NCBI RefSeq assembly: GCF_000967495.1
Contig: NZ_JXXU01000022.1
Location: 1 to 64,000 of the forward strand
Origin: Vibrio neptunius
GTDB lineage: Bacteria > Pseudomonadota > Gammaproteobacteria > Enterobacterales > Vibrionaceae
DNA: 64,000 bases
Direction of reading: 5' to 3'
Below, in pieces: positions 42,850-53,266 of this stretch. The position numbers and the translations under genes are program-made. The notes beneath the pieces are model-generated. The model searched no databases, was not told where the DNA came from, and saw only the letters and a list, made by a program, of their open reading frames with translations. Every line of letters starts with the position of its first letter. The first letter of the stretch is position 1.

Positions 42850-43122
42850 CTAGTTACAAGAGTCTTTCAGAGCTTTACCAGCTTTGAATGCTGGAACTTT
42901 TGCTTCTGCGATTTGGATTTCTTCACCCGTTTTTGGGTTACGCCCCGTACGAGCTGCACGAGTACGCACACTAAATGTACCAAAGCCTACTAACGCAACT
43001 TGATCACCTGACTGAAGAGTGTCACCTACTGCTTCAATAAATGCGTCAAGAGCACGTCCCGCTGATGCCTTTGACAGGTCAGCGCTTTCTGCAATTTTTT
43101 CTACTAATTGTGTTTTATTCAC
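42850..43122 (-). CDS. hupB: DNA-binding protein HU-beta
   Basis: A nucleoid protein that compacts and bends DNA. The start is a GTG at 43122 with an AGGGGA site, giving 90 residues beginning with the sequence read as [11 protein letters not shown]. coli hupB also uses GTG and has 90 residues. The DNA-binding arm [20 protein letters not shown] is at about 54-75. The in-frame ATG seven codons upstream would add an unconserved tail. It lies downstream of lon, as expected. Confidence 0.96.
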   Translation of the reverse strand: MNKTQLVEKIAESADLSKASAGRALDAFIEAVGDTLQSGDQVALVGFGTFSVRTRAARTGRNPKTGEEIQIAEAKVPAFKAGKALKDSCN

Positions 43123-43245
43123 TGTGATTCCCCTTTGCGCCACCTGTTGTTATTTTTAAAGGCAGCATTCGTTCCATTTCAATTTAAAACTAACTTCAAC
43201 CCCTTGTACAATAAGGCCTGAAGCTATGTGAGTAACGTTAGCGCC

Positions 43246-43286
43246 CAAAAAAAACGCTGACAAGCCTTTTTATGCCAATCAGCGTA
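43246..43286 (-). terminator. Terminator of lon
   Basis: ACGCTGA and TCAGCGT pair around a 19-base loop that has its own partial pairing, followed on the minus strand by a run of eight T. About 30 bases after the lon stop codon. Confidence 0.8.
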
Positions 43287-43314
43287 ATCTTTTACTTATT
43301 TTTGCTGCACATCA

Positions 43315-45666
43315 CTATTTTACAGCAGCAATTTCGACACCTGACGGGTCTTTTTCTAGCGCTACTTTCAGAACATCGTCAATCCAACGAACTGGAATTA
43401 CCTTCAGATCAGCAATAACGTTTTCTGGAATCTCTTCTAAATCACGCTCGTTATCTTTTGGAATTAAGACCGTTTTGATGCCACCACGATGCGCTGCCAG
43501 TAGTTTCTCTTTCAAACCACCGATAGGTAAAACTTCACCACGAAGGGTAATTTCACCTGTCATCGCGACTTCCGCTTTGACTGGGTTACCTGTGAGGCTT
43601 GAGACAAGCGCTGTACACATTGCAATACCCGCACTAGGGCCATCTTTCGGTGTCGCACCTTCAGGAACGTGGACATGGATATCACGTTTCTCATAGAAGT
43701 CCGAGTTGATGCCCAACTTAACAGCACGAGAACGAACCACTGTCATCGCAGCTTGAATCGACTCTTGCATCACATCGCCAAGAGAGCCAGTTTGAGTCAG
43801 CTTACCCTTACCCGGCATCGCTTCTGTTTCAATCGTGAGAAGATCGCCACCGACTTCCGTCCACGCTAAGCCAGTTACCTGACCAATGCGGTTACTGTCA
43901 TCCGCCTTACCGTAATCATGACGTTGAACACCTAAGTACTCTTTTAGGTTATCCATGTTCACAATGACCGTTTTAAGGCTACTGTCGAGCAGGATATTTT
44001 TCACCGCTTTACGGCAGATCTTGGAGATTTCACGCTCTAGGCTACGCACACCTGCTTCACGTGTGTAGTAACGAATAATGCCTATGATTGCAGAGTCTTC
44101 AATCTCTATTTCACCCAGCTTCAAACCATTACGTTTGATCTGTTTCTCAACTAAGTGACGTTTTGCAATGTTGAGCTTCTCATCTTCTGTGTAACCCGAT
44201 AAACGAATGACTTCCATACGATCCAATAACGGACCTGGAATATTCATTGAGTTAGACGTTGCAACAAACATCACGTCAGATAGGTCATAATCAACCTCTA
44301 AATAGTGATCGTTAAAGGCGTTGTTTTGCTCTGGATCCAGTACTTCCAGTAGAGCTGACGAAGGATCACCACGCATGTCAGAAGACATTTTGTCGATCTC
44401 ATCCAAAAGAAATAGTGGGTTTTTAACACCAACTTTAGACATCTTCTGAATCAGCTTACCTGGCATAGAGCCTATATAGGTACGACGGTGACCACGGATT
44501 TCAGCTTCATCACGTACACCACCCAGTGCCATGCGGGTGTATTTGCGACCTGTTGCAGCAGCAATTGAGCGACCTAGTGAGGTTTTACCTACACCTGGAG
44601 GCCCGACAAGACACAGGATCGGTCCCTTGAGCTTATTGATTCGGTTTTGCACCGCGAGATATTCAAGAATACGCTCTTTAACACGCTCAAGACCATAATG
44701 GTCTTCGTTAAGCACTTCTTCTGCTTTCGCCAAGTTTTTCTTAACTTTCGAACGCTTATGCCATGGTACACCCAGCATCCAATCAATATAACCACGCACT
44801 ACAGTCGCTTCAGCCGACATTGGCGACATCATTTTCAACTTCTGCAGTTCTTGCTCTGTCTTTTCTCGCGCTTCTTGAGGCATTTTTGAGTCGATGATTT
44901 TTTGTTTCAGAGCTTCAAACTCGTCCACACCATCTTCCGTCTCACCGAGCTCTTTCTGAATCGCTTTCATCTGCTCGTTCAGATAATACTCACGCTGAGA
45001 TTTCTCCATCTGCTTTTTGACACGGGTACGAATGCGTTTTTCAACCTGCAGCAGGTCAATCTCGGATTCCATTTGTCCCATCAAAAATTCTAGACGTTCA
45101 GTCACACCCAGAGTTTCAAGCACAATTTGCTTGTCCGCTAACTTCAAGGGCATGTGGGCTGCGATCGTATCCGCTAAACGTGCTGCTTCATCGATACCGT
45201 TTAGAGAAGTCAGTACTTCAGGTGGTATTTTCTTGTTTAGCTTAATAAAACCTTCGAACTGATTAATCGCACTACGAACAATCACTTCTTCTTCGCGCTC
45301 GTCGAGCTGCTCAGTGTTCAAATACTCGGCATCAGCAGTGAAGAATTCTTCTTCAGTAAACTTGTGAATTTTTGCACGTTGCTGGCCTTCAACTAGCACT
45401 TTCACCGTCCCATCAGGCAGCTTAAGTAATTGAAGAATAGTTGCCACTGTACCAACATCGAACAAATCGTCTTTTGTTGGTTCATCTGTTTCCGCTTTTT
45501 TCTGCGCAACTAACAATATTTGCTTGTTGTTGTCCATTGCTGCTTCAAGGCAAGCAATTGACTTTTCACGACCAACAAACAAAGGAATTACCATGTGCGG
45601 GTAAACGACTACATCTCTTAGAGGTAGTACGGGGATCTCGATACGTTCGGAACGTTCCAAGTTCAT
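43315..45666 (-). CDS. lon: ATP-dependent protease Lon
   Basis: A cytoplasmic AAA+ serine protease degrading misfolded and regulatory proteins. The 783 residues comprise the N-terminal substrate-binding domain (about 10-200), a coiled-coil region, the ATPase with Walker [10 protein letters not shown] near 355 and Walker [11 protein letters not shown] near 420, and a C-terminal peptidase with the catalytic Ser in [11 protein letters not shown] near 678 and Lys in [10 protein letters not shown] near 721. Length matches E. coli (784). A sigma-32-type promoter lies immediately upstream. Confidence 0.97.
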   Translation of the reverse strand: MNLERSERIEIPVLPLRDVVVYPHMVIPLFVGREKSIACLEAAMDNNKQILLVAQKKAETDEPTKDDLFDVGTVATILQLLKLPDGTVKVLVEGQQRAKIHKFTEEEFFTADAEYLNTEQLDEREEEVIVRSAINQFEGFIKLNKKIPPEVLTSLNGIDEAARLADTIAAHMPLKLADKQIVLETLGVTERLEFLMGQMESEIDLLQVEKRIRTRVKKQMEKSQREYYLNEQMKAIQKELGETEDGVDEFEALKQKIIDSKMPQEAREKTEQELQKLKMMSPMSAEATVVRGYIDWMLGVPWHKRSKVKKNLAKAEEVLNEDHYGLERVKERILEYLAVQNRINKLKGPILCLVGPPGVGKTSLGRSIAAATGRKYTRMALGGVRDEAEIRGHRRTYIGSMPGKLIQKMSKVGVKNPLFLLDEIDKMSSDMRGDPSSALLEVLDPEQNNAFNDHYLEVDYDLSDVMFVATSNSMNIPGPLLDRMEVIRLSGYTEDEKLNIAKRHLVEKQIKRNGLKLGEIEIEDSAIIGIIRYYTREAGVRSLEREISKICRKAVKNILLDSSLKTVIVNMDNLKEYLGVQRHDYGKADDSNRIGQVTGLAWTEVGGDLLTIETEAMPGKGKLTQTGSLGDVMQESIQAAMTVVRSRAVKLGINSDFYEKRDIHVHVPEGATPKDGPSAGIAMCTALVSSLTGNPVKAEVAMTGEITLRGEVLPIGGLKEKLLAAHRGGIKTVLIPKDNERDLEEIPENVIADLKVIPVRWIDDVLKVALEKDPSGVEIAAVK

Positions 45667-45700
45667 ATTCTTCTCTCTTCCGCTTAGTCCTATGAGCAGT

Positions 45701-45729
45701 ATATGGGGGCTAATTGGTTGGATTCAATG
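45701..45729 (-). promoter_or_regulatory. Sigma-32 heat-shock promoter of lon
   Basis: On the minus strand, CATTGAA (45729-45723) and CCCCATAT (45708-45701) are separated by 14 bases. The -10 element equals the sigma-32 consensus CCCCATNT and the -35 differs from CTTGAA at one base. It lies 35 bases upstream of lon, which is heat-shock controlled in E. coli. Confidence 0.7.
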
Positions 45730-45736
45730 AAAGAAT

Positions 45737-45768
45737 AAAAAAAAGGAGGTAAATGATTACCTCCTTAA
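45737..45768 (-). terminator. Terminator of clpX
   Basis: AAGGAGGTAA/TTACCTCCTT with loop TCAT (minus-strand reading), followed by a run of eight T. It ends the clpX transcript just before the lon promoter. Confidence 0.92.
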
Positions 45769-45795
45769 ATTATTCATTAATTTATGTGAATCTGA

Positions 45796-47079
45796 TTAGG
45801 ATTCAGCACCAGCAGCCTGGTTATCTGAGTTGCTGTAAATGAGCAATGGCTCAGACTCACCATTGATTACAGACTCATCGATCACAACTTTACTCACATC
45901 ATTCATAGACGGCAGTTCGTACATAGTTTCAAGCAGAACACCCTCTAAAATTGAACGCAATCCACGTGCGCCCGTTTTACGTTCCATCGCTTTCTTCGCA
46001 ATAGCACGCAAAGCGTCTTCACGGAATTCAAGTTCTGAGTCTTCAAGTTCAAAGAGCGCTGCATATTGCTTCGTTAGTGCATTCTTTGGTTCACATAGAA
46101 TTTGGATAAGCGCTTCTTCATCCAGCTCTGTCAATGTTGTCGTCACAGGAAGACGACCAATGAACTCTGGAATCAAACCATACTTCACCAAATCTTCTGG
46201 TTCTACTTGTGTAAACAACTCACCGACAGTTTTGGTTTCATCTTTAGAACGCACTTCCGCGCCAAAGCCAATGCCCGTACCAGTTGCTACGCGTTGCTCA
46301 ATCACCTTGTCTAGACCAGCAAATGCACCACCACAGATAAACAAAATCTTGGAAGTATCGACTTGAAGGAACTCTTGTTGTGGATGTTTACGACCACCTT
46401 GAGGTGGCACAGAAGCTACTGTGCCTTCAATCAGTTTAAGTAGCGCCTGCTGAACACCTTCACCAGACACATCACGTGTGATAGATGGGTTTTCAGCTTT
46501 ACGTGAAATCTTATCGATCTCATCGATGTACACGATGCCACGTTCTGCTTTTGCTACGTCATAGTCACATTTCTGCAGCAATTTTTGAATGATGTTCTCG
46601 ACATCTTCACCCACGTAACCAGCTTCAGTTAACGTAGTCGCGTCTGCCATGGTGAATGGTACATCGAGGAAACGCGCAAGCGTCTCGGCAAGCAGCGTTT
46701 TACCACTACCTGTAGGTCCGATAAGAAGGATGTTACTTTTACCAAGCTCCACTCCTTCACTTGTCGTATCTCCATTACGTAAACGCTTATAGTGGTTATA
46801 AACGGCTACCGCTAGCACTTTCTTAGCGTAATCTTGCCCTATCACGTAATCATCTAGGTGTTCCCGAATCTCTCTTGGCACTGGTAGTGCTTCAGATTGC
46901 TTCTTAGGCAGAACATCTTTGATCTCTTCACGAATAATGTCGTTACACAAATCGACACATTCGTCACAAATATAAACGGATGGACCTGCAATTAGCTTGC
47001 GAACTTCGTGCTGGCTTTTGCCGCAGAAAGAGCAGTAAAGAAGCTTACTACTACCGCTCTCTTTGCTTTTGTCTGTCAT
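45796..47079 (-). CDS. clpX: ATP-dependent unfoldase ClpX
   Basis: The AAA+ ring that feeds substrates, including SsrA-tagged proteins, to ClpP. The 427 residues begin with a zinc-binding domain (Cys16, Cys19 and the pair in YICDECVD near 37-40). Walker A GPTGSGKT is near 122 and Walker B YIDEIDKI near 185. The ClpP-docking loop GIGFGAEV is near 268. It follows clpP by 73 bp. Confidence 0.97.
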   Translation of the reverse strand: MTDKSKESGSSKLLYCSFCGKSQHEVRKLIAGPSVYICDECVDLCNDIIREEIKDVLPKKQSEALPVPREIREHLDDYVIGQDYAKKVLAVAVYNHYKRLRNGDTTSEGVELGKSNILLIGPTGSGKTLLAETLARFLDVPFTMADATTLTEAGYVGEDVENIIQKLLQKCDYDVAKAERGIVYIDEIDKISRKAENPSITRDVSGEGVQQALLKLIEGTVASVPPQGGRKHPQQEFLQVDTSKILFICGGAFAGLDKVIEQRVATGTGIGFGAEVRSKDETKTVGELFTQVEPEDLVKYGLIPEFIGRLPVTTTLTELDEEALIQILCEPKNALTKQYAALFELEDSELEFREDALRAIAKKAMERKTGARGLRSILEGVLLETMYELPSMNDVSKVVIDESVINGESEPLLIYSNSDNQAAGAES

Positions 47080-47152
47080 TCGCTAACCTCTTAGCCTTTA
47101 CTCTTTATGTTCTGAGTGTATATCAATTATAGCCAAAATGCTCTGGCAATTA

Positions 47153-47779
47153 TTACTCACCGCGATGAGTCAGTACAGCATCGACCAAACCATATTCTAC
47201 CGCCTGTTCTGCGGCCATAAAGTTATCACGGTCAGTATCACGCTCAATAACTTCAAGAGGTTGGCCTGTGTGTTCTGCAAGCAACTTATTCAGCTTCTGC
47301 TTGATAGTCAGGATTTCCTGAGCGTGGATTTGGATGTCAGATGCCTGTCCTTGGAAGCCGCCTAGTGGCTGGTGAATCATAACGCGAGAATTTGGCAGTA
47401 CATAACGCTTGCCTGGAGCACCACCAGCAAGAAGGAAAGCCCCCATAGAGCAAGCTTGCCCCATACACACAGTGCTCACATTGGGTTTGATAAACTGCAT
47501 AGTGTCATAAATAGACATACCCGCAGTCACGCTACCGCCTGGTGAGTTAATGTATAGGAAAATATCTTTATCAGGATTTTCGGATTCTAAGAAAAGCAGC
47601 TGTGCCACGACAAGATTTGCCATGTGGTCTTCCACTTGACCTGTTAAGAAAATCACTCGCTCTTTTAAAAGACGAGAGTAAATATCGTAAGAACGTTCAC
47701 CGCGGGAAGTTTGTTCAACCACCATTGGTACTAGCGCGTCTAAAATTGGTGACATTGCATTTTTTTCTTGGTAGCTCAT
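47153..47779 (-). CDS. clpP: ATP-dependent Clp protease proteolytic subunit
   Basis: The tetradecameric serine peptidase of ClpXP and ClpAP. The 208-residue precursor has its triad at Ser111 ([11 protein letters not shown]), His136 (MIHQPLGG) and Asp185 (DTDRDNFM), the same numbers as E. coli. A short N-terminal propeptide is present. It lies between tig and clpX in the conserved order. Confidence 0.97.
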   Translation of the reverse strand: MSYQEKNAMSPILDALVPMVVEQTSRGERSYDIYSRLLKERVIFLTGQVEDHMANLVVAQLLFLESENPDKDIFLYINSPGGSVTAGMSIYDTMQFIKPNVSTVCMGQACSMGAFLLAGGAPGKRYVLPNSRVMIHQPLGGFQGQASDIQIHAQEILTIKQKLNKLLAEHTGQPLEVIERDTDRDNFMAAEQAVEYGLVDAVLTHRGE

Positions 47780-47884
47780 ATTCTTATGTCCCTAAAATAA
47801 ATGGCCCGAATGATAAACATCATACGGACCATTGTTAGCAGAATAGTTAACGTTCCGTCAACCTTCTACGCAAGATATTGCTTA

Positions 47885-49189
47885 TTAAGCTGGCTGCTGT
47901 TGGTTCATTAGCTCGTTGAAGCTAACTTCTTTCTCAGAAACCTGTGCTTTAGCGATGATAGCATCAATGGCTTGCTCTTCTAGAGCAACATTACGCATGT
48001 TGTCCATCATCTGAGTGTTTTGCTCGTAGTAAGCAATTACTTCTGATGGATCTTCGTATGCTGTAGCCATATCTTCGATCAGTGCTTTCACTTTCTCATC
48101 GTCAGCTTTTAGCTCTTCAGACTTGATTACCTCACCTAGAAGAAGACCCACCACTACGCGACGCTTAGCTTGCTCTTCGAACAGCTCACGTGGAAGTTGC
48201 TCTGCAGCTTCTGGGTTGCCACCAAAACGCTGTGCAGCTTGCTGACGTAGTGTACCGATCTCTTGATCGATAAGTGCAGATGGTACGTCGATTTCATTTT
48301 CGTTCACTAGACCATCAAGCGCTTGCTCTTTGATGCGGTTTTTAACGGCTTGCTTAAGCTCACGCTCCATGTTCTTACGAACTTCAGCTTTAAGAGCGTC
48401 AACGCCACCTTCAGCTACACCAAACTTAGAAACGAACTCATCGTTGATTTCTGGAAGCTCACGAGCTTCAACTTTGTTCACTTTGATCGCGAACTTAGCG
48501 GCTTTACCTTTTAGGTTTTCAGCGTGGTAATCTTCAGGGAATGTTACGTCGATATCGAATTCCATACCCGCTGTTTTACCCGTGATACCGTCTTCGAAAC
48601 CTGGGATCATGCGACCTGCGCCCATTTCTAGTGGGAAGTTCTCAGCTTTACCACCTTCGAACTCTTCGCCGTCGATAGAACCAACGAAATCGATAGTTGC
48701 ACGAGTACCTTCTTCAGCAGCTGAATCAACTTCTGCCCAAGTCGCTTGTTGCTTACGTAGAGTTTCGATCATCTCTTCAACGTCAGCGTCTTGCACTTCA
48801 GTTGTTGGCTTTTCAACAGTGATGTTCTCTAGACCTTTCAACTCAACTTCTGGGTAAACTTCGAAAGTTGCTTTGAATACTAGATCTTCACCTTCTTTGC
48901 TCTCTACTGGAGCAAAAGTTGGTGCGCCTGCTGGGTTGATTTTTTCTTTAACGATCGCTTCGATGAAGTGGCGTTGCATTACTTCACCCATTACGTCTTG
49001 ACGTACTGCTTTGCCGTACATCTTCGCAACCATTTTTAGAGGCACTTTGCCTTTACGGAAACCATCGAAACGACGGTTTTTAGCGATGTTGCGTAGTTCA
49101 GCTGTTACAGCATCTTCGATGTTAGCAGCAGGAACAGTAATGTTTAGACGGCGCTCTAGGCCCTCTAGCGTTTCAACAGTAACTTGCAT
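47885..49189 (-). CDS. tig: Trigger factor
   Basis: The ribosome-bound chaperone and prolyl isomerase. The 434 residues have the ribosome-docking signature [10 protein letters not shown] near 40-50, an FKBP-like domain (about 150-235), and a C-terminal helical chaperone cradle. First gene of the tig-clpP-clpX-lon block. The start codon lies after a leader of about 330 bases if the upstream sigma-32 promoter is used. Confidence 0.96.
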   Translation of the reverse strand: MQVTVETLEGLERRLNITVPAANIEDAVTAELRNIAKNRRFDGFRKGKVPLKMVAKMYGKAVRQDVMGEVMQRHFIEAIVKEKINPAGAPTFAPVESKEGEDLVFKATFEVYPEVELKGLENITVEKPTTEVQDADVEEMIETLRKQQATWAEVDSAAEEGTRATIDFVGSIDGEEFEGGKAENFPLEMGAGRMIPGFEDGITGKTAGMEFDIDVTFPEDYHAENLKGKAAKFAIKVNKVEARELPEINDEFVSKFGVAEGGVDALKAEVRKNMERELKQAVKNRIKEQALDGLVNENEIDVPSALIDQEIGTLRQQAAQRFGGNPEAAEQLPRELFEEQAKRRVVVGLLLGEVIKSEELKADDEKVKALIEDMATAYEDPSEVIAYYEQNTQMMDNMRNVALEEQAIDAIIAKAQVSEKEVSFNELMNQQQPA

Positions 49190-49525
49190 TATTCATTAAC
49201 CTCAAAACTGGCTCAGACTGAGCTGAGCGTATGTGCCCTAAAACCATAAAAAGTTCAGGACCCATCCTTGTTTGCGCTCTAAGAGCACTCTTCGTAAATC
49301 GAGTATCGGTAACCAAACGAGTCAGTTACCGGACTAATTAGCGATATCTTTCCAACCAAGTTGATGAAAGGTATCTCCGATTAGCCTCAGGATAAAAATT
49401 TAGACGCAGCATTCTACCGACCTGATCGGTCACTGTCGAGCCGATCCCTAACATAGGTCAGGCTTTACCCTAAAAACTCAGTTAACTGCTAAAAAAATCG
49501 TCAATCAAGCAGCCAACGTTTCCAG
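49190..49525 (-). promoter_or_regulatory. Structured leader of tig
   Basis: No ORF. Reading the minus strand, three hairpins follow in series: GATCGG/CCGATC (about 49420-49446), GATACCTTTC/GAAAGATATC with one mismatch (about 49343-49374), and CGGTAAC/GTTACCG (49307-49331). A short palindrome, GTGCTCTTAGAGCGC, follows near 49274-49288. Such an ordered series suggests a folded 5' leader, perhaps acting on tig translation. The remaining part of the gap to 49694 serves the dctB promoter, which I could not place. Confidence 0.5.
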
Positions 49526-49553
49526 AAATGGGGACGTTAATCGGTTTTTCAAG
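49526..49553 (-). promoter_or_regulatory. Sigma-32 heat-shock promoter upstream of tig
   Basis: On the minus strand, CTTGAAA (49553-49547), 13 bases, then CCCCATTT (49533-49526). This matches the full sigma-32 consensus CTTGAAA-N11-16-CCCCATNT without a mismatch. The predicted start is near 49518, about 330 bases upstream of the tig start codon. Confidence 0.75.
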
Positions 49554-49694
49554 AGAAACTAGTCTTTTTTCTGAATTAAACGATAAAACTAGATCCAAGT
49601 CCGGTTTTGCTACTCATTTTCGTTACACAAACCAACACACCCGTAACAAAAAACATTACCCTAGTTTATCAGTAGTACCTCAATTACAGGGAAC

Positions 49695-51482
49695 ATGATG
49701 TCATTTTTTCGTCGAGCCAATGCCTACCTGTTTATTCTCTACCTGTTCTGCCTAATTGTCGGCTCGCGGTGGGTATGGAATTACCACTATCACTTACTAC
49801 TCGACGAACATCAGGCACAACTCGATCGCTTTGCTAGCCATATTGCTTCAAGACTCGATAAATACGCTCATCTCCCTCAATTGCTAGCTAAAGACACTGA
49901 GCTAATTTCTGCCTTGATGCGGCCGGACAACCCAGCCCAACTCGACATTACAAACCGCTATTTAGCAAACGTTAACAACATTATTCAAGCGTCAGATACT
50001 TACTTGATAGATCGGGTCGGCAACACAATTGCGGCCAGCAACTGGAATTTGGAGCGATCATTTATTGGCAAAAACTTTTCGTGGCGTCCCTATTTTTCAG
50101 AAGCGGTAAAAGGCAACTCCAGCCAGTATTTCGCGCTCGGTTCCACCTCTGGGCAAAGAGGTTATTACTACTCATTCCCTGTCGTGTACGCAGGTGAAAT
50201 AGCTGGCGTTATAGTGGTCAAGATGGACCTCTCTGCAATCGAAGAGAACTGGAAAAGTAAGCAAAATACTTTTGTTGCTACTGACAGCTACGGCGTGATT
50301 TTCATGTCGAGCAACCCGCAATGGTTATTTAAAAGCCTGCTCACTCTGGCAGAAGCGGAACGTAATCAGATTTCCAACAGCCGACAATACCTAGATAAAG
50401 ACATAAAATCTCTCGGGCTGGTTGGGCAACTCGATAAGGCCCAGTCTGAGCTTGAAAACCATTTGCTCGGCTGGATACAAGGCGACTACATTGTCTCCAG
50501 TCGCACACTTTCCTTGCTCGATCTTACCATTCGTGTTTTGACTGAAAAGATAACGGTTTTTTGGTCTACGCTAAGTTTCGCCCTGATACTGACTCTGCTG
50601 TTTGTGATTGCATTTTTAACACTGCAACTGACCTATCAAAGACATCTCAAAAAGCGTCAGTTTGAACAATTGCAGTCTGAAGCAAAGCAAAAGCTGGAAT
50701 TTCTAGTATTGGAACGGACCTCAGAGTTGCAAGCTGAAGTCATGGAAAGATCTCGTACCGAACAGGTTTTAAGGCAGACACAAGATGAACTTGTTCAAGC
50801 GGCAAAACTTGCCGTTCTTGGCCAAATGTCTGCCAGTATTAGTCATGAACTAAATAATCCGCTCGCCGCTATACGAAGCTTTGCCGACAACGGGCGTCGC
50901 TTTCTGGATAATAACAAACTTGATCGCGTTGATGACAATCTAGCGCGTATTTCAGCCTTGACCGACCGGGTGGCAAAAATCAGCAATCAGCTAAAATCCT
51001 TTGCGCGCAAATCAGATACGAGCGACAAAAGCGTTCTCGATATCGAACCTATCCTACTCTCAGCGAAGGAACTGGTTGCACCTCAGATAAAGTCTTATCG
51101 GGTAGAATTAGCCACACAGTTTAATCACACCACAGGTTCCGCCGAGGTAAATGCGATTCAGCTTGAACAGGTTTTGATTAATCTGATCACTAACGCTGCA
51201 CAAGCTGTGAAAGAGCAGGACGAACGCATTGTCGAACTCCTCACTGAACAAACAGAGGCATCGATCATGATCTATATCGATGACAACGGCCCAGGAATTA
51301 AAAAAGATCAAGCTAAGCACCTATTTGAGCCATTCTTTACTACGAAGCAGAATGGTCTGGGCCTTGGCCTATCGATTTCCCAACAGATCATTAAAGCGAT
51401 GGATGGCCAGTTAACCGTCGAGACCTCGCCATATGGCGGAGCAAGGTTTGCCATACAGTTACCATTTCATGTTTCGACTTAA
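49695..51482 (+). CDS. dctB: C4-dicarboxylate sensor histidine kinase DctB
   Basis: The sensor of the DctB/DctD pair. The 595 residues have a first membrane helix (about 10-30), a periplasmic double-PAS-like sensor region (to about 285), a second membrane helix (about 290-312), a cytoplasmic coiled coil, and a kinase core with phospho-acceptor His384 in ISHELNNPLAAIRSF. Then come the N box (LINLITNAAQAV), G1 (DDNGPGI) and G2 (GLGLGLSIS). Two adjacent ATG codons are possible starts. dctD follows by 22 bp, so the two are co-transcribed. Confidence 0.9.
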   Translation: MMSFFRRANAYLFILYLFCLIVGSRWVWNYHYHLLLDEHQAQLDRFASHIASRLDKYAHLPQLLAKDTELISALMRPDNPAQLDITNRYLANVNNIIQASDTYLIDRVGNTIAASNWNLERSFIGKNFSWRPYFSEAVKGNSSQYFALGSTSGQRGYYYSFPVVYAGEIAGVIVVKMDLSAIEENWKSKQNTFVATDSYGVIFMSSNPQWLFKSLLTLAEAERNQISNSRQYLDKDIKSLGLVGQLDKAQSELENHLLGWIQGDYIVSSRTLSLLDLTIRVLTEKITVFWSTLSFALILTLLFVIAFLTLQLTYQRHLKKRQFEQLQSEAKQKLEFLVLERTSELQAEVMERSRTEQVLRQTQDELVQAAKLAVLGQMSASISHELNNPLAAIRSFADNGRRFLDNNKLDRVDDNLARISALTDRVAKISNQLKSFARKSDTSDKSVLDIEPILLSAKELVAPQIKSYRVELATQFNHTTGSAEVNAIQLEQVLINLITNAAQAVKEQDERIVELLTEQTEASIMIYIDDNGPGIKKDQAKHLFEPFFTTKQNGLGLGLSISQQIIKAMDGQLTVETSPYGGARFAIQLPFHVST

Positions 51483-51504
51483 GAGATAACTCAAAGGATT
51501 CTTG

Positions 51505-52848
51505 ATGTACGACGTCTTTTTTATCGATGACGAAAGCGATATTCGCTTAGCCATAGAGCAGAGCTTCGAGTTAGAAGAAATATCCGCACAATTTTTTTCC
51601 AGTGCCGAAGATGCACTTCTTGCCATTAAGCAGGACGGTTTGCCAAAAGTGGTTATTTCCGATATCTGCTTACCCGGTCTTTCCGGTGAAAATCTGCTTT
51701 CAACGGTACTGCATCAGGACAAAGATGTTCCCGTCATTCTCATTACGGGCCATGGAGATATCTCCATGGCTGTTAACGCCCTCAGAAATGGCGCTTATGA
51801 CTTTATCGAGAAGCCTTTCCCCATCGACCGGCTCATCGATACCACACGACGCGGATTGGAAAAGCGTGACCTCACTCTCGAGAATCAGGAACTCAAGCGC
51901 AGTCTCAAAGCGAGCCAGACCCTCGGCCCTAGAATCATAGGTGACACACCGTCTATCCAAATGCTGAGAGAAACCATTTCACATATTGCCGATACCGACG
52001 CCGATATTCTCTTATTTGGTGAAACAGGGACAGGCAAAGAGCTGGTTGCTCGTTCAATTCACGAACAAAGTTCAAGACGCGACGCGAACTTTGTCGCCAT
52101 CAACTGTGGCGCAGTGCCTGAGAACCTCATCGAGAGTGAGCTCTATGGCCACGAGAAAGGCGCATTTACTGGTGCAGAAACTAAGCGTATCGGTAAGTTT
52201 GAGCATGCTCAGGGCGGAACCTTATTCCTTGATGAGATTGAATCCATGCCGATGCAGGCACAAATTCGACTGTTACGCGTCCTTCAGGAACGCGTAATTG
52301 AAAGAGTGGGTTCGAATGAGCTGTTACCACTGGATATAAGAGTCATTGCCGCTACGAAAATGGATCTTAAAAAAGCCGCAGAGGCAGGGGAATTTCGTCA
52401 AGATCTCTACTACCGCCTTAACATCGTCACGCTAGATTTGCCTGCACTGAGAGAACGCAAAGAAGACATTACGGCTCTGTTCCATCACTTCCTGTTGGTT
52501 GCCGCTTCACGCTATGGAAAAAGTGCCCCTGCGCTTCCAAACAGCGCACTGAGTCAGCTTTTAAGCCATGATTGGCCCGGTAATGTCCGCGAGCTAAGAA
52601 ACGCCGCCGAACGTTTCGTCTTGCTGGGTAAGCTGACTCAATTTGGAGAAAACACAGAGCAAAGTACTCAACCACTCTCACTGGCGACACAAGTGGCAGA
52701 GTTCGAGAGAAGTGCGATCGAGCAAGCGTTACTTGAGTCTGGAGGCAGTATCAAACAAACCATGGATAAACTCAGCCTTGCGAGAAAAACGCTCTACGAC
52801 AAAATGCAACGTTACAGGCTAGACAAAGCCAACTACAAAACCGATTAA
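51505..52848 (+). CDS. dctD: Sigma-54-dependent response regulator DctD
   Basis: An NtrC-type activator of C4-dicarboxylate transport. The ATG at 51505 follows an AAAGGA site; an in-frame TTG one codon earlier is less likely. The 447 residues have a receiver domain with phospho-acceptor Asp53, a AAA+ domain with Walker A GETGTGKE (172-179) and the sigma-54 contact loop GAFTGA (219-224), and a Fis-type helix-turn-helix at the C-terminus (AIEQALLESGGSIKQT and onward). The likely target is the sigma-54 promoter of dctP at 56468-56482. Confidence 0.92.
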   Translation: MYDVFFIDDESDIRLAIEQSFELEEISAQFFSSAEDALLAIKQDGLPKVVISDICLPGLSGENLLSTVLHQDKDVPVILITGHGDISMAVNALRNGAYDFIEKPFPIDRLIDTTRRGLEKRDLTLENQELKRSLKASQTLGPRIIGDTPSIQMLRETISHIADTDADILLFGETGTGKELVARSIHEQSSRRDANFVAINCGAVPENLIESELYGHEKGAFTGAETKRIGKFEHAQGGTLFLDEIESMPMQAQIRLLRVLQERVIERVGSNELLPLDIRVIAATKMDLKKAAEAGEFRQDLYYRLNIVTLDLPALRERKEDITALFHHFLLVAASRYGKSAPALPNSALSQLLSHDWPGNVRELRNAAERFVLLGKLTQFGENTEQSTQPLSLATQVAEFERSAIEQALLESGGSIKQTMDKLSLARKTLYDKMQRYRLDKANYKTD

Positions 52849-52860
52849 TCACAGTAATAA

Positions 52861-52888
52861 TAAAGCCAGCACCAGATGCTGGCTTTTG
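52861..52888. terminator. Bidirectional terminator between dctD and the DUF2789 gene
   Basis: AAAGCCAGCA/TGCTGGCTTT with loop CCAGA, followed by T on both strands. Confidence 0.85.
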
Positions 52889-52891
52889 ACT

Positions 52892-53125
52892 TTAGGTCCT
52901 CAACATCACATCGAGCTGATCGACCAGTTCTGCCCAGTCAGCATCTTCTTCTATCGCTTCTTTCAGAAACGCGGCCTGTGAAGGCGACCAGAAAAAGGCT
53001 TCATGCAATGCAGTGCCGACCACCAGCCCACTGTGGTGATTAACAAATTCCCGAATGCTGTCGTCGGAGCTCGCCAATCCAAGTTGCTGAAACAAATCAC
53101 GCATTGAGTGTTGGTGCATTTCCAT
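52892..53125 (-). CDS. DUF2789-family small protein
   Basis: A 77-residue protein resembling the DUF2789 family of proteobacteria. It is mainly helical with MRDLFQQLGLASSDDSIREFV, a central HHSGLVVGTALHEAFFWSPSQAAFLKEA and an acidic end. No function is known for the family. It lies alone between the convergent dctBD and dctPQM units, sharing the dctD terminator. Confidence 0.8.
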   Translation of the reverse strand: MEMHQHSMRDLFQQLGLASSDDSIREFVNHHSGLVVGTALHEAFFWSPSQAAFLKEAIEEDADWAELVDQLDVMLRT

Positions 53126-53213
53126 AATGTCCTCACTCGATTCTCAGAACAAACAACTAAGCCACAATTACAGTAACTATTCCTCTTTAACTATAGACCC
53201 AATCACTCCGAGC

Positions 53214-53248
53214 AAAAAAAACCTCACATCGACAGTGAGGCTTTTTAA
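53214..53248 (-). terminator. Terminator of the dctPQM operon
   Basis: GCCTCACTG/CATGTGAGG-type stem (CCTCAC/GTGAGG) with a seven-base loop, followed on the minus strand by a run of eight T. About 20 bases after the dctM stop codon. Confidence 0.88.
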
Positions 53249-53266
53249 TTAGAACTCAGGAAGCAC

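Noticed and set aside
45839..46366. A 175-codon open frame antisense to clpX
   Set aside because: It mirrors the highly conserved ClpX coding sequence and has no supporting signal.
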